A stretch of DNA of 64,000 nucleotides, from assembly GCA_934454145.1 (NCBI GenBank), contig CAKSFT010000004.1:1-64000 (forward strand), given 5' to 3'. Numbering within the stretch: position 1 is the stretch's first letter; the number at the start of each line of letters is the position of its first letter. Of the stretch, positions 41,729 through 49,200 are shown one piece after another. A program made the translations under genes and the position numbers. Below the pieces are notes generated by a model. It was given only the letters and a program-made list of their open reading frames with translations, made no database searches and was not told where the DNA came from. The stretch is from an uncultured Clostridia bacterium (GTDB taxonomy: Bacteria > Bacillota > Clostridia > UBA1381).

Positions 41729-42166
41729 CTATATATTAATGTTATAATTCATTATTCCTTCAAGAATAACATCATCATCGGTGTCCATGTCATTCCACAA
41801 ATCTGCGTCCCAGATTTCCAGTTTCGTATTCATACCGACAAGAACAACGTCCTTTTTCAGACCGGCATACTGCATAAGCTCATCCGTCAGGGAAATTCTC
41901 CCTTGCTTGTCCACCTCACAGCAGCTTGCCTTGCCGAAAAGCTTCCTCTGGAACTTTGCGGCATTTTTGTCAATACCTGTCGGCAACGCTCTCATTTTTT
42001 CCGCAATGTTTTCCCATTCGCTTTCCGTATAAAGATTAAGACATTTTTCGGCGGGCGCCCTTGTTATGTATACCGTCCCTTCAAGCTTTTCCCTAAGCTT
42101 TGCCGGAAGCACAATCCTTCCGCGGTCGTCCAGCTGGCGTGCATATTCGCCCACAAAATATATCAT
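41729..42166 (-). CDS. mraZ: Transcriptional regulator MraZ
   Basis: The protein has 145 residues made of two SpoVT-AbrB-like halves: FVGEYARQLDDRGRIVLPAK (N) and CCEVDKQGRISLTDELMQYA (C). MraZ forms a ring that binds spaced repeats in its own promoter and represses the dcw operon. A four-repeat, 10-bp-period site lies directly at the promoter (42221-42255). AAAGGAGGG precedes the start. It is the first gene of the dcw cluster. Confidence 0.96.
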   Translation of the reverse strand: MIYFVGEYARQLDDRGRIVLPAKLREKLEGTVYITRAPAEKCLNLYTESEWENIAEKMRALPTGIDKNAAKFQRKLFGKASCCEVDKQGRISLTDELMQYAGLKKDVVLVGMNTKLEIWDADLWNDMDTDDDVILEGIMNYNINI

Positions 42167-42220
42167 CAGAGCACCCTCCTTTCATCTCAATTTCAGCCAC
42201 GGGGAAACATCAACAATTCA

Positions 42221-42255
42221 CTCCCGCGCGCTCCCATATCTCCCCCTACGCTCCA
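42221..42255 (-). promoter_or_regulatory. MraZ-type operator: four repeats with 10-bp period
   Basis: On the plus strand CTCCC (42221), CTCCC (42231), TCCCC (42241) and CTCCA (42251) recur exactly every 10 bp; on the transcribed strand these are GGGAG-type repeats. MraZ boxes in other bacteria are G-rich pentamers with 5-bp spacers. The array lies immediately downstream of the -10 box. Confidence 0.7.
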
Positions 42256-42284
42256 ATTATACAATAAATCTCCGAAATATGCAA
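42256..42284 (-). promoter_or_regulatory. dcw (mraZ) promoter
   Basis: On the minus strand TTGCAT (42279-42284), a 17-bp spacer and TATAAT (42256-42261). The MraZ repeats follow at once, so repressor binding would cover the start site. Confidence 0.75.
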
Positions 42285-42521
42285 TATGTTTTACGAAATT
42301 TTTTAAAAAATTTTTAAGTTTTTTTTTATTTTTATTACATTTCAACTATATTTAGTGTGATTTGTGCAATAATGGCCGAAAAATCACTATAACTTGTGTA
42401 AAATTTTGCCCAAATGCTTAAAACAATCCTCTTGCGGTCAAATCCTCATTACAAATTCTTTACACCGCACACCTGTTTTCGGTTAAAATTATCCCCCGTG
42501 TGCTGATTTTGCAAAAATATA
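42285..42521. other. Divergent intergenic spacer, nothing recognised
   Basis: A 240-bp AT-rich stretch between the mraZ and DUF11 promoters. It contains T- and A-tracts but no ORF with a ribosome binding site, no strong hairpin and no repeat that I can see. Confidence 0.4.
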
Positions 42522-42550
42522 TTGACATTTCACAAAAAACATATTATAAT
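42522..42550 (+). promoter_or_regulatory. Promoter of the DUF11 transcription unit
   Basis: TTGACA (42522-42527), a 17-bp spacer and TATAAT (42545-42550): an exact consensus. The transcript would begin near 42557. Confidence 0.8.
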
Positions 42551-42556
42551 ACTATT

Positions 42557-42686
42557 GATATACTGTGTATATTGATTACAAAATTTCAAAATTGAACAAA
42601 GCCGGGCAACACCGAACCGCCGGAACAGCAAAGCTGTAACCCCACCCGTCGGCAAAGCCGAGCTTTGTGCCGAGGGATATGGCGAA
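42557..42686 (+). promoter_or_regulatory. Structured 5' leader, unidentified (riboswitch-like)
   Basis: The GC-rich part (~42600-42670) stands out in an AT-rich region. Hairpins ACAGC/GCTGT and TCGGC-AAAGC/GCTTT-GT-GCCGA are visible, and CCGGG at 42602 may pair with CCCG near 42645. GGGCAA and GCAAAGC strings recall cyclic-di-GMP-I riboswitches, but their spacing and pairing do not fit, so no class is assigned. It precedes a small membrane ORF. Confidence 0.4.
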
Positions 42687-42842
42687 ATGATGCAATTTAT
42701 ATATACAAATATCCGTCCTGTGGCTTTTGCCGCGGCAGTTTTTGCCATTCTTTTCCGCAGCCGGGGTACGCCCCGTCTTTGGTTACTTGGCGGTTCTGCG
42801 GCGGTTCTTGCCGCAAGGCGTTTTTTTATTCACATTATGTAA
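42687..42842 (+). CDS. Small two-helix membrane protein (51 aa)
   Basis: ATG 42687 (or 42690) begins a 51-residue ORF, MMQFIYTNIRPVAFAAAVFA and on to RRFFIHIM, ending at TAA 42840-42842. GAGGG lies about 10 bases upstream. It encodes two hydrophobic segments (PVAFAAAVFAILF and LWLLGGSAAVLAA) separated by the basic turn RSRGTPR. GC-rich coding sequence in an AT-rich leader supports real coding. It lies between the promoter and the DUF11 gene on the same strand, so it is either a membrane partner or a regulatory upstream ORF. No homologue is known to me. Confidence 0.55.
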   Translation: MMQFIYTNIRPVAFAAAVFAILFRSRGTPRLWLLGGSAAVLAARRFFIHIM

Positions 42843-42912
42843 ACCTCCTTCATAATATATATCAGGCGAAGAAATTCGTCTGACCTCAAAAAAGGAAGGA
42901 GGTGACATCTTT

Positions 42913-43767
42913 ATGGCTGAAATTCTTGAAAACCGTGCGAATATATCTTATTCATACAACGGTTCTGACGTACCGCGCGGTGCCGCTTCCAACACAACCT
43001 CGACGCTTTTGGTTGACCCCTGTTCCGTCAGGGTGACAAAAATCCCTCTTTCCACAACTTATAAAAACGGCGACACCGTTTCTTATATTGTAAGAATAGA
43101 AAACACCGGAAGTGCCGCACTGAACCAAATCACCGTAGTGGATAATCTCGGTGCAGATACAACCCCGAAGCCTTTGACCTATGTGGCAGGCTCGCTTAAT
43201 GTATATGTAAACGGCGACCCCATCACGGTAACACCGACAACCAACGGTACTCTTTCGTTCACTTTGCCGTCTTCGCTCAGCCCGGGCACAGATATTATAG
43301 CAGTGTACAGTGCATCGACAGACGCACAAACCGCATCAATAACCAATACTGTGACAGTTACGGGAACAGGAGAAAACCCTGCCGCATGCACTGTGGAACA
43401 AAGTGCGTCGGCAACGGTCACAGCGACTGCTTATGCAAATCTCTCAATATACAAGAGCGCAAGCGAAAACACAATAACAGCCGGTGACGAACTCACCTAC
43501 ACCTTTACCATAATGAACAACGGCAATGCCGAGGCAACCAATGTTGTCCTCACCGACACCCTGCCGGCAGTCTTTACGGTAGAAACCGTGAGCGTCACGA
43601 CAGGCACACAAACACGGGTATATGACCCAAGCGAATATACAATAGACGCAACGACAAACACAATAACCCTGCCAAGCACGACAGGCACAGCGATAACCGT
43701 ACCGGCGGCGACAGCCGAAGGCCCCGGAATCGTAACCGTCACAATCGTCGGGAGAGTGGTTTTGTAA
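42913..43767 (+). CDS. DUF11 repeat protein
   Basis: The protein has 284 residues with a near-perfect AAGGAGGTGA ribosome binding site. Two DUF11 (Ig-like conserved repeat) units are visible: TYKNGDTVSYIVRIENTGSA ...TPKPLTYVAGSLNVYVNG (~45-165) and ENTITAGDELTYTFTIMNNG ...LTDTLPAVFTVETVSV (~182-284). Thr, Val and Ala are very frequent, as in extracellular repeat proteins. Yet no signal peptide, LPXTG motif, SLH domain or membrane anchor is present, so its route to the surface, if any, is unclear. It may be a spore-surface or cytoplasm-assembled structural protein. It ends at a strong terminator. Confidence 0.8.
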   Translation: MAEILENRANISYSYNGSDVPRGAASNTTSTLLVDPCSVRVTKIPLSTTYKNGDTVSYIVRIENTGSAALNQITVVDNLGADTTPKPLTYVAGSLNVYVNGDPITVTPTTNGTLSFTLPSSLSPGTDIIAVYSASTDAQTASITNTVTVTGTGENPAACTVEQSASATVTATAYANLSIYKSASENTITAGDELTYTFTIMNNGNAEATNVVLTDTLPAVFTVETVSVTTGTQTRVYDPSEYTIDATTNTITLPSTTGTAITVPAATAEGPGIVTVTIVGRVVL

Positions 43768-43789
43768 AAAAATAAAGACGAAAAAAACA

Positions 43790-43825
43790 GGCGGTTAAAA
43801 AAGTCAATTGACTTTTTAAACCGCC
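43790..43825. terminator. Bidirectional terminator between the DUF11 gene and the ABC operon
   Basis: GGCGGTT plus an A/T tract pairs with its complement around the tip GTCAATTGAC, flanked by A- and T-runs. It serves convergent genes. Confidence 0.8.
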
Positions 43826-43848
43826 TTTACTTTTCCAAAGAGATTTTT

Positions 43849-44622
43849 TCAGTTTCCACATTCTATGCTTATTTCATTAAAAATTTTCAGATAATCGTCA
43901 ATCGACTGTTCTGCTTTCTCTTCTCCCTTCAAGTCCAGAATCACATTGCCCTCGTGCATCATAATCGCCCTTGTCCCGTATTCCACGGCATACCTCAGGT
44001 TATGCGTAATCATGACAGTGGTAATTTTGCTTTCTTCCACAACATCTCTGGTGAGCTCCATGACGATGTCGGCAGATTTCGGGTCCAGCGCCGCTGTGTG
44101 TTCGTCAAGCAGAAGTATGTCCGGCTTGGACATTGTTGCCATTATCAGGGCAAGCGCCTGTCTTTGACCTCCGGACAGTGTCCCCGTCAGGGTGTCTAGT
44201 CTGTTTTCCAGCCCCATGCCGAGAATCTGAAGCTGGGAACGGTAAAAATCTTTTCTTTTCAGATTCAATCCGCGTGTAAGTCCATATCGTTTGCCCTTGT
44301 TGTCGGCAATTGACATGTTTTCGAGAATCGTCATTGAAGGACATGTCCCCATGGCAGGGTTTTGGAAAACCCTTGCGATGTTTTTTGCACGGACAAAGTT
44401 CTTCATCTTTGTGATGTCTTTCCCTTTCAGCTCCACATGTCCGCCGTCGGGCAAAACATCTCCCGAGATGATATTAAGCATAGTGGTTTTCCCCGAGCCG
44501 TTGCTCCCCACCACCGACACAAACTCCCCCTCGTCAATAGAAAGGCTGAATTTGTCAAAAAGAACTTTTTCGTCTATAGTCCCTGCATTGAAGGTTTTGT
44601 CAATATCCGTGAGTTTAAGCAT
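43849..44622 (-). CDS. ABC transporter ATP-binding protein (PF04392-type importer)
   Basis: The protein has 257 residues. Walker A is VGSNGSGKTTMLN, the signature is TLSGGQRQALALIMA, Walker B is ILLLDEHTAALD, and the H-loop is TVMITHNLRYAV. It is the energising subunit of the import system encoded by this and the next two genes. It overlaps the permease gene by 8 bp, so translation is coupled. The gene set matches the organisation of TrpXYZ-like and other PF04392 transporters, some of which take up tryptophan; the substrate here is not shown. Confidence 0.92.
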   Translation of the reverse strand: MLKLTDIDKTFNAGTIDEKVLFDKFSLSIDEGEFVSVVGSNGSGKTTMLNIISGDVLPDGGHVELKGKDITKMKNFVRAKNIARVFQNPAMGTCPSMTILENMSIADNKGKRYGLTRGLNLKRKDFYRSQLQILGMGLENRLDTLTGTLSGGQRQALALIMATMSKPDILLLDEHTAALDPKSADIVMELTRDVVEESKITTVMITHNLRYAVEYGTRAIMMHEGNVILDLKGEEKAEQSIDDYLKIFNEISIECGN

Positions 44623-45508
44623 TTCTGACCCCTCCTTTGCGGTGTTTTCTCCGTGTTGCCGCCCCGTTCAAAAGAAGCGTAATTATAAACAATACCGTTA
44701 TGATAAGATTTGTGTCCGACGACTGCATGCCGCTGCTTATCGCAAGTGTTATGCAGCCTTTGTAGACAATCATGCCAAAAAGCACACCTGTTGTCAGCTT
44801 CACAAACGACACCCTCTTAAGCACTGTTGTGCCGATGATAACCGCGGCAAGGCCCATCACCATGATGCCCGTGCCGGAGGTTATGTCAAACTGCATTGCC
44901 CTCTGGGCATTCAGCGCGCCCGAAAGCGCCACAAGCCCGTTTGCAAGCGCAAGCCCCACGACCTTGACGGCAGACGGGCTCTTTGCCATTGTGATGACAA
45001 GCCCTTCGTTGTCGCCCACACTTCTAAGCAAAAATCCGGCTTTTGTCGAAAGATAGAGGTCCAAAAGAATCTTGACAACAACCGCTATGGCAAAAACAAT
45101 GATAATGTATCTGTAATTGTAAAACCATTCGGGCGCATCGGCAGAAACGGAAAAAACGGTGTTTTCGCCCATCAAAAACTGATTTGGCGCCCCGGCAATC
45201 CTGTAATTCACCGAATAAAGCGCCGTCATCGTCAGGATACCTGCCAGCAAGTCCTTAATTTTCAGCTTTACATGCAAAAATCCTGTAAAAGCGCCGGCGG
45301 CACACCCGGAAACAAATGCCGCCAAAAGCACCAGCCACGGATTCACGCCCTTTGCAAGCAACGCCGCCGTCACCGCGCCGCCCAGTGGAAATGTACCGTC
45401 CGCCGACAAATCCGGGAAGTCAAGAATTTTATAGCTTATATATATCCCCAGCGCCATTATACCATATATAAAGCCCTGCTCAAAAATACCGATTATTATA
45501 TCCTGCAT
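44615..45508 (-). CDS. ABC transporter permease
   Basis: The protein has 297 residues from ATG 45508 (MQDIIIGIFEQGF), which has GAGGAG 7 bases upstream; earlier starts fall on that site. About eight hydrophobic segments fit a BPD_transp_2-type permease like those of branched-chain amino-acid and sugar importers (DFPDLSADGTFPLGGAVTAA, GVNPWLVLLAAFVSGCAAGA). It lies between the substrate-binding and ATPase genes. Two hairpins in the upstream gap probably reduce its expression relative to the binding protein. Confidence 0.9.
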   Translation of the reverse strand: MQDIIIGIFEQGFIYGIMALGIYISYKILDFPDLSADGTFPLGGAVTAALLAKGVNPWLVLLAAFVSGCAAGAFTGFLHVKLKIKDLLAGILTMTALYSVNYRIAGAPNQFLMGENTVFSVSADAPEWFYNYRYIIIVFAIAVVVKILLDLYLSTKAGFLLRSVGDNEGLVITMAKSPSAVKVVGLALANGLVALSGALNAQRAMQFDITSGTGIMVMGLAAVIIGTTVLKRVSFVKLTTGVLFGMIVYKGCITLAISSGMQSSDTNLIITVLFIITLLLNGAATRRKHRKGGVRNA

Positions 45509-45582
45509 GAACATACTCCTCATCAAAAATTAAGCTGCCGGCTGCAAAACCACTGTCCTGCAATCACCCGGAAAATTAAGAA

Positions 45583-45643
45583 AACGGGCGATTCTGCAAT
45601 CGCCCCGTTTAAACTGTGAGGATACCGCCGAGGCGGTATCCTC
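45583..45643 (-). terminator. Two intra-operon hairpins between the binding-protein and permease genes
   Basis: On the minus strand the first hairpin (45618-45643) has 11-bp arms GAGGATACCGC/GCGGTATCCTC. The second (45583-45609) pairs AACGGGGCGATT with AATCGCCCGTT and is followed by TTCTTAATTTT, a weak terminator. Such hairpins protect the upstream mRNA and give partial read-through. Confidence 0.7.
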
Positions 45644-45656
45644 TCTTTATACATTT

Positions 45657-46646
45657 TTATTTATATTCAGCACCCGATGCAATTTCCTCCGGGATTGTGA
45701 CACCCAGGCTTTCGGCTGTTGCTTTGTTCACAGTGATTTTGCTTTCCTTCAGTGTTTCAAAAGGAATCTTTGAGATGTCCTCGCCGTCCAGAACTCTTGC
45801 CGCCATCTCGCCGGCCTGCACACCAAGTGCTTTATAGTCCAGCCCCGCCGAAGCAAGACAACCGTTTTTAACCTGTTCTTCCTCAGAGCCAAACACAGGG
45901 ATTCCCTTTGCGTTTGCCTTGTCAAGCACGACAGCCAAAGCCGAAACAACCGTATTGTCAGTCATGTTTGATATACAATCCACCTTGCTCAGCAGCACAT
46001 CTGCCGCCTGCGCAACCTCTGCTTTTTTGGTGATGCCGCTTTCCTCGATTTCAAACCCATACTGCGGTGCAAGCTTTTTGTAATCTTCCAGTGTGCTTAC
46101 AGAGTTTGCCTCGCCCGTGGAATATATAATGCCGATTTTCTTTGCCTCCGGCAAAATCGCTCTTATCATCTTAAGCTGTGCATCAACAGGCAGCTTATCG
46201 CTTATACCGCTTACGCCCTCCATGTTTTCCGTTTCCGAAACGGCAAGCTTTGCCTCAATCGGGTCTGACACAGCGTTGAAAATCACCGGTATCTTTTTAT
46301 CAAAACAAGCCGCATAAAGCGCCTGCGCCGACGGTGTTGCGATTCCGCACACCAAATCCATGTTCTTCGCCGCAAAGCTCTGCGCAATCTGCTGGTTCTT
46401 CGCCTGATCGTCCTGCGCGCTCACAAATTCGATTTCTATATTTTTGCCTTCTTCATAGCCTTTGTTTTTCAAGCCCTCGATAAAGCCTTCGCGGCAGTTG
46501 TCCAAAGACGGGTGGTCGGATATCTGCGTGATGCCGATTTTCTTCACATCACCCAAACTGTCCCCCGTGCCGCCGTTTGCACCGCACCCGGCAAACATCA
46601 TGATTCCCATTACACCTGCTGTAATCATTGCAATTTTCTTTTTCAT
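45657..46646 (-). CDS. ABC transporter substrate-binding lipoprotein (PF04392 family)
   Basis: The protein has 329 residues. The signal peptide ends in a lipobox (MMFAGCGANG; Cys ~21), so it is a membrane-anchored lipoprotein. The family fold is visible in VKKIGITQISDHPSLDNCRE, IEIEFVSAQDDQAKNQQIAQ, ISDKLPVDAQLKMIRAILPE and KIGIIYSTGEANSV. Members bind aromatic amino acids or other small ligands; TrpX is one example. A strong promoter and a leader terminator precede it. Its gene is separated from the permease by two hairpins, which fits the usual excess of binding protein. Confidence 0.92.
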   Translation of the reverse strand: MKKKIAMITAGVMGIMMFAGCGANGGTGDSLGDVKKIGITQISDHPSLDNCREGFIEGLKNKGYEEGKNIEIEFVSAQDDQAKNQQIAQSFAAKNMDLVCGIATPSAQALYAACFDKKIPVIFNAVSDPIEAKLAVSETENMEGVSGISDKLPVDAQLKMIRAILPEAKKIGIIYSTGEANSVSTLEDYKKLAPQYGFEIEESGITKKAEVAQAADVLLSKVDCISNMTDNTVVSALAVVLDKANAKGIPVFGSEEEQVKNGCLASAGLDYKALGVQAGEMAARVLDGEDISKIPFETLKESKITVNKATAESLGVTIPEEIASGAEYK

Positions 46647-46670
46647 AACTCTTCTCTCCTCATCTCTGCT

Positions 46671-46704
46671 AAAAATAAAAAAATTCTTTCCAGACGAAAA
46701 GAAT
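46671..46704 (-). terminator. Leader terminator of the ABC importer operon
   Basis: On the minus strand ATTCTTTTC pairs with GGAAAGAAT (one G-T, loop GTCT), followed by TTTTTTTATTTTT. It lies between the promoter and the ribosome binding site, about 60 nt after the start of transcription. Confidence 0.65.
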
Positions 46705-46768
46705 CAAAAAAAATCATATTAAGAAAATACTAATCTCTTCTAAACTCATCTCATCTGAACTGGTTTTG

Positions 46769-46797
46769 ATTATAGCACACAATCACACCCGTGTCAA
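46769..46797 (-). promoter_or_regulatory. ABC importer promoter (exact consensus)
   Basis: On the minus strand TTGACA (46792-46797), a 17-bp spacer and TATAAT (46769-46774). Confidence 0.8.
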
Positions 46798-46908
46798 GGG
46801 ATTTTTTCAAAAAATTTTTATTTATTTTGTTCATGGGCATTTGTGCACAAATTTATTTCTCTTGCCCGATATATCATTATGCTTTGTTAATATATTTTAA
46901 AAAAACCC

Positions 46909-46968
46909 TTGACTTTGACAAAACAAAATGCTAGTATTGTTGTATATCGTACAGTTGAATGTCATACA
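46909..46968 (+). promoter_or_regulatory. Promoter and candidate operator of the marR-type gene
   Basis: TTGACT (46909-46914), a 17-bp spacer and TAGTAT (46932-46937). The inverted repeat TGTAT (46941-46945) ... ATACA (46964-46968) covers the predicted start site and is a plausible autorepressor site. Confidence 0.55.
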
Positions 46969-46992
46969 TTTTTTTTGCAAGGAAGTGGTATC

Positions 46993-47433
46993 ATGAAGAA
47001 CAGGTTTGCGTCGATGGAACTTCGGCGCATGTCAAATCTGTGCATGAGGTATATGGACAGTCATTCCCGCAAAAAGGATATAGACAGCATAACCGGCACA
47101 AATGCATGGATAATAAGTTTTTTATATGACAAACGCGGGACGGATATCTTCCAGCGGGATTTGGAGAAAAAATTCGGAATCACCCGTTCCACCGCCTCAA
47201 AGGTGATAAACCTCATGGTGACAAAAGGGCTTATTCTGCACGAAGCGGTGCCATATGACGCACGGCTGAAAAAGCTTGTGCTGACAGACAAGGCAAAGGA
47301 GCTTGCACTGCTTATGCATGACGACGCAATGCTGCTTGAAGGAAAGCTCACCGAAAACATTTCAAAAAAGGAACTGGAAAACTTTTTTGAATGTATTGAT
47401 AAAATGAAAGAAAATTTAAAAAACAATTTATAA
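46993..47433 (+). CDS. MarR-family transcriptional regulator
   Basis: ATG 46993 gives 146 residues; it has AAGGAAG upstream, while the longer ORF reads through the promoter. The winged-helix core is visible as IFQRDLEKKFGITRSTASKV followed by INLMVTKGLI (~58-90) and the wing VPYDARLKKLVLTDKAKELA. MarR proteins with this layout usually repress the ABC exporter genes behind them; here two exporter genes follow 15 bp downstream. The inverted repeat at its own promoter suggests autoregulation, relieved by a small-molecule ligand. Confidence 0.92.
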   Translation: MKNRFASMELRRMSNLCMRYMDSHSRKKDIDSITGTNAWIISFLYDKRGTDIFQRDLEKKFGITRSTASKVINLMVTKGLILHEAVPYDARLKKLVLTDKAKELALLMHDDAMLLEGKLTENISKKELENFFECIDKMKENLKNNL

Positions 47434-47448
47434 AGGAGCGTTGGTATA

Positions 47449-49200
47449 ATGATAAAACGTTTGGCAAAATCAACACGGGAATTTAAAAAACAAGCATTTC
47501 TTACGCCAATCCTGGTAATCTTAGAGGTTATCATGGAGGTTATCATTCCCGTCCTTATGGCAAATCTCATAGACTTCGGGATTGACGAGGGAAACATGGC
47601 ATATGTCCTGAAAATCGGGGCGGCGCTGGTGATTTCCGCATTGTTTTCCATGCTGTTCGGCGCACTCGCGGGGCACACGGCCGCCGTTGCTTCCACAGGG
47701 TTTGCAAAAAACATACGCCATGACATGTATTATAATGTACAGAATTTTTCCTTTTCAAACATAGACAAATTTTCTACATCAAGCATAGTCACACGTCTCA
47801 CAACAGACGTAAACAACCTGCAAATGGCATATCAGATGACAATAAGAATGGCTATACGTTCACCCTTTATGCTGATATTCTCATTTATTGTCGCCTTCAG
47901 GATAGATGCAAAGCTTTCTATGATATTCCTGGCATGTATCCCGTTCCTGGCGGCAGGTCTGTATGTCATAATCCGCATTGCACACCCTATATTTGTGCGT
48001 GTTTTCAAGACATACGACAAGCTGAACAACGTCGTACAGGAAAATCTGCGCGGCATAAGAGTTGTCAAGTCTTTTATCCGCGAGGACCACGAAAACGAAA
48101 AATTTGACAATATATCACAGAGTATCTATAAAGATTTCTCAAAGGCAGAAAAAACCCTCGCCTTCAACATGCCGCTTATGCAGCTTTGCATATATACATG
48201 CATGCTTCTCATCTCCTGGTTTGGCGCAAGGGCAATTGTCGCCTGCGGCAACAACCCTGCCACAGGACTCAGCACGGGCGAGCTTATGAGCCTTATCACC
48301 TATGCGATGCAGATTCTTTCCAGCCTCATGATGCTCTCGATGTTCTTTGTCATGATTACAATTTCGCGTGCAAGTGCGGAGCGTATATATGAACTCCTCA
48401 CCGAAGAAAGCGACATAAAAGACCCCCAAAACCCAATCATGAGCGTCCCCAACGGCGCGGTGGAATTTAAAAACGTTTCGTTTTCTTATGCCAAAACCGC
48501 CGGCAAGAAATGCCTTGACAATATAAATATCTCCATAAAATCCGGCGAAACAGTCGGCATACTCGGCGGCACCGGCTCGTCAAAGTCGACCCTTGTCCAG
48601 CTGATTCCAAGACTGTATGACGTGAGCGAGGGCTCTGTGTCGGTGGGCGACGCGGACGTGAAAGAATATGACCTGGAGGCACTGCGTGACAGTGTGGCGA
48701 TGGTTTTGCAGAAGAATGTGCTTTTCTCCGGCACAATTGCCGAGAATCTGCGCTGGGGCAATGCCGATGCAACCGATGAAGAACTTGTCCACGCCTGTCG
48801 CCTTGCCTGTGCAGACGAATTTATAAGCCAGTTCCCCGACGGCTATGACACCTATATAGAACAGGGCGGTACAAACGTATCTGGCGGACAGAAACAGCGC
48901 CTTTGCATTGCACGTGCGATATTGAAAAAACCAAAAATACTGATTCTGGACGACTCCACCAGTGCGGTTGACACCAAAACCGACGCGCTCATAAGGAAGT
49001 CCTTCCGCGAAGAACTCCCCGACACAACAAAAATTATCATTGCACAGCGCGTATCCTCTGTGCAGGAAGCAGACAAAATCATTGTCCTTGACGACGGCAA
49101 AATCAACGATATCGGCACACATGACCAATTGCTGTCACGCTGTGAAATTTACAAAGAAGTATACGAATCTCAGGTGAAAGGAGGCGGCAGCGATGAATAA
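47449..49200 (+). CDS. ABC exporter subunit 1 (degenerate ATP site)
   Basis: The protein has 583 residues: an exporter membrane domain (~1-330, six helices) fused to an ATPase domain. Walker A is GILGGTGSSKSTLVQ and the signature is NVSGGQKQRLC. After Walker B the catalytic Glu is replaced by Asp (ILILDDSTSAVD), and the H-loop His by Gln (IIIAQRVSSV). These losses are typical of the non-catalytic half of heterodimeric multidrug exporters such as BmrC/BmrD or TM287/288. It overlaps the next gene by 8 bp. Confidence 0.93.
   Translation: MIKRLAKSTREFKKQAFLTPILVILEVIMEVIIPVLMANLIDFGIDEGNMAYVLKIGAALVISALFSMLFGALAGHTAAVASTGFAKNIRHDMYYNVQNFSFSNIDKFSTSSIVTRLTTDVNNLQMAYQMTIRMAIRSPFMLIFSFIVAFRIDAKLSMIFLACIPFLAAGLYVIIRIAHPIFVRVFKTYDKLNNVVQENLRGIRVVKSFIREDHENEKFDNISQSIYKDFSKAEKTLAFNMPLMQLCIYTCMLLISWFGARAIVACGNNPATGLSTGELMSLITYAMQILSSLMMLSMFFVMITISRASAERIYELLTEESDIKDPQNPIMSVPNGAVEFKNVSFSYAKTAGKKCLDNINISIKSGETVGILGGTGSSKSTLVQLIPRLYDVSEGSVSVGDADVKEYDLEALRDSVAMVLQKNVLFSGTIAENLRWGNADATDEELVHACRLACADEFISQFPDGYDTYIEQGGTNVSGGQKQRLCIARAILKKPKILILDDSTSAVDTKTDALIRKSFREELPDTTKIIIAQRVSSVQEADKIIVLDDGKINDIGTHDQLLSRCEIYKEVYESQVKGGGSDE

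Larger units (their letters stand above)
46647..46992. other. Divergent control region between the ABC importer and the marR-type gene
   Basis: This 346-bp stretch holds the importer promoter and leader terminator on the minus strand and the marR-type promoter with an inverted repeat on the plus strand. The plus-strand ORFs reaching into it have no ribosome binding site. Confidence 0.6.

Noticed and set aside
42600..42686. Cyclic-di-GMP-I riboswitch in the DUF11 leader
   Set aside because: GGGCAA and GCAAAGC strings are present, but the P1b hairpin and the conserved 3' part do not align; no class can be assigned by eye.
46647..46797. T-box leader of the ABC importer
   Set aside because: Only ~60 nt separate the predicted start from the terminator and no T-box sequence (TGGNACCGCG-like) is present.
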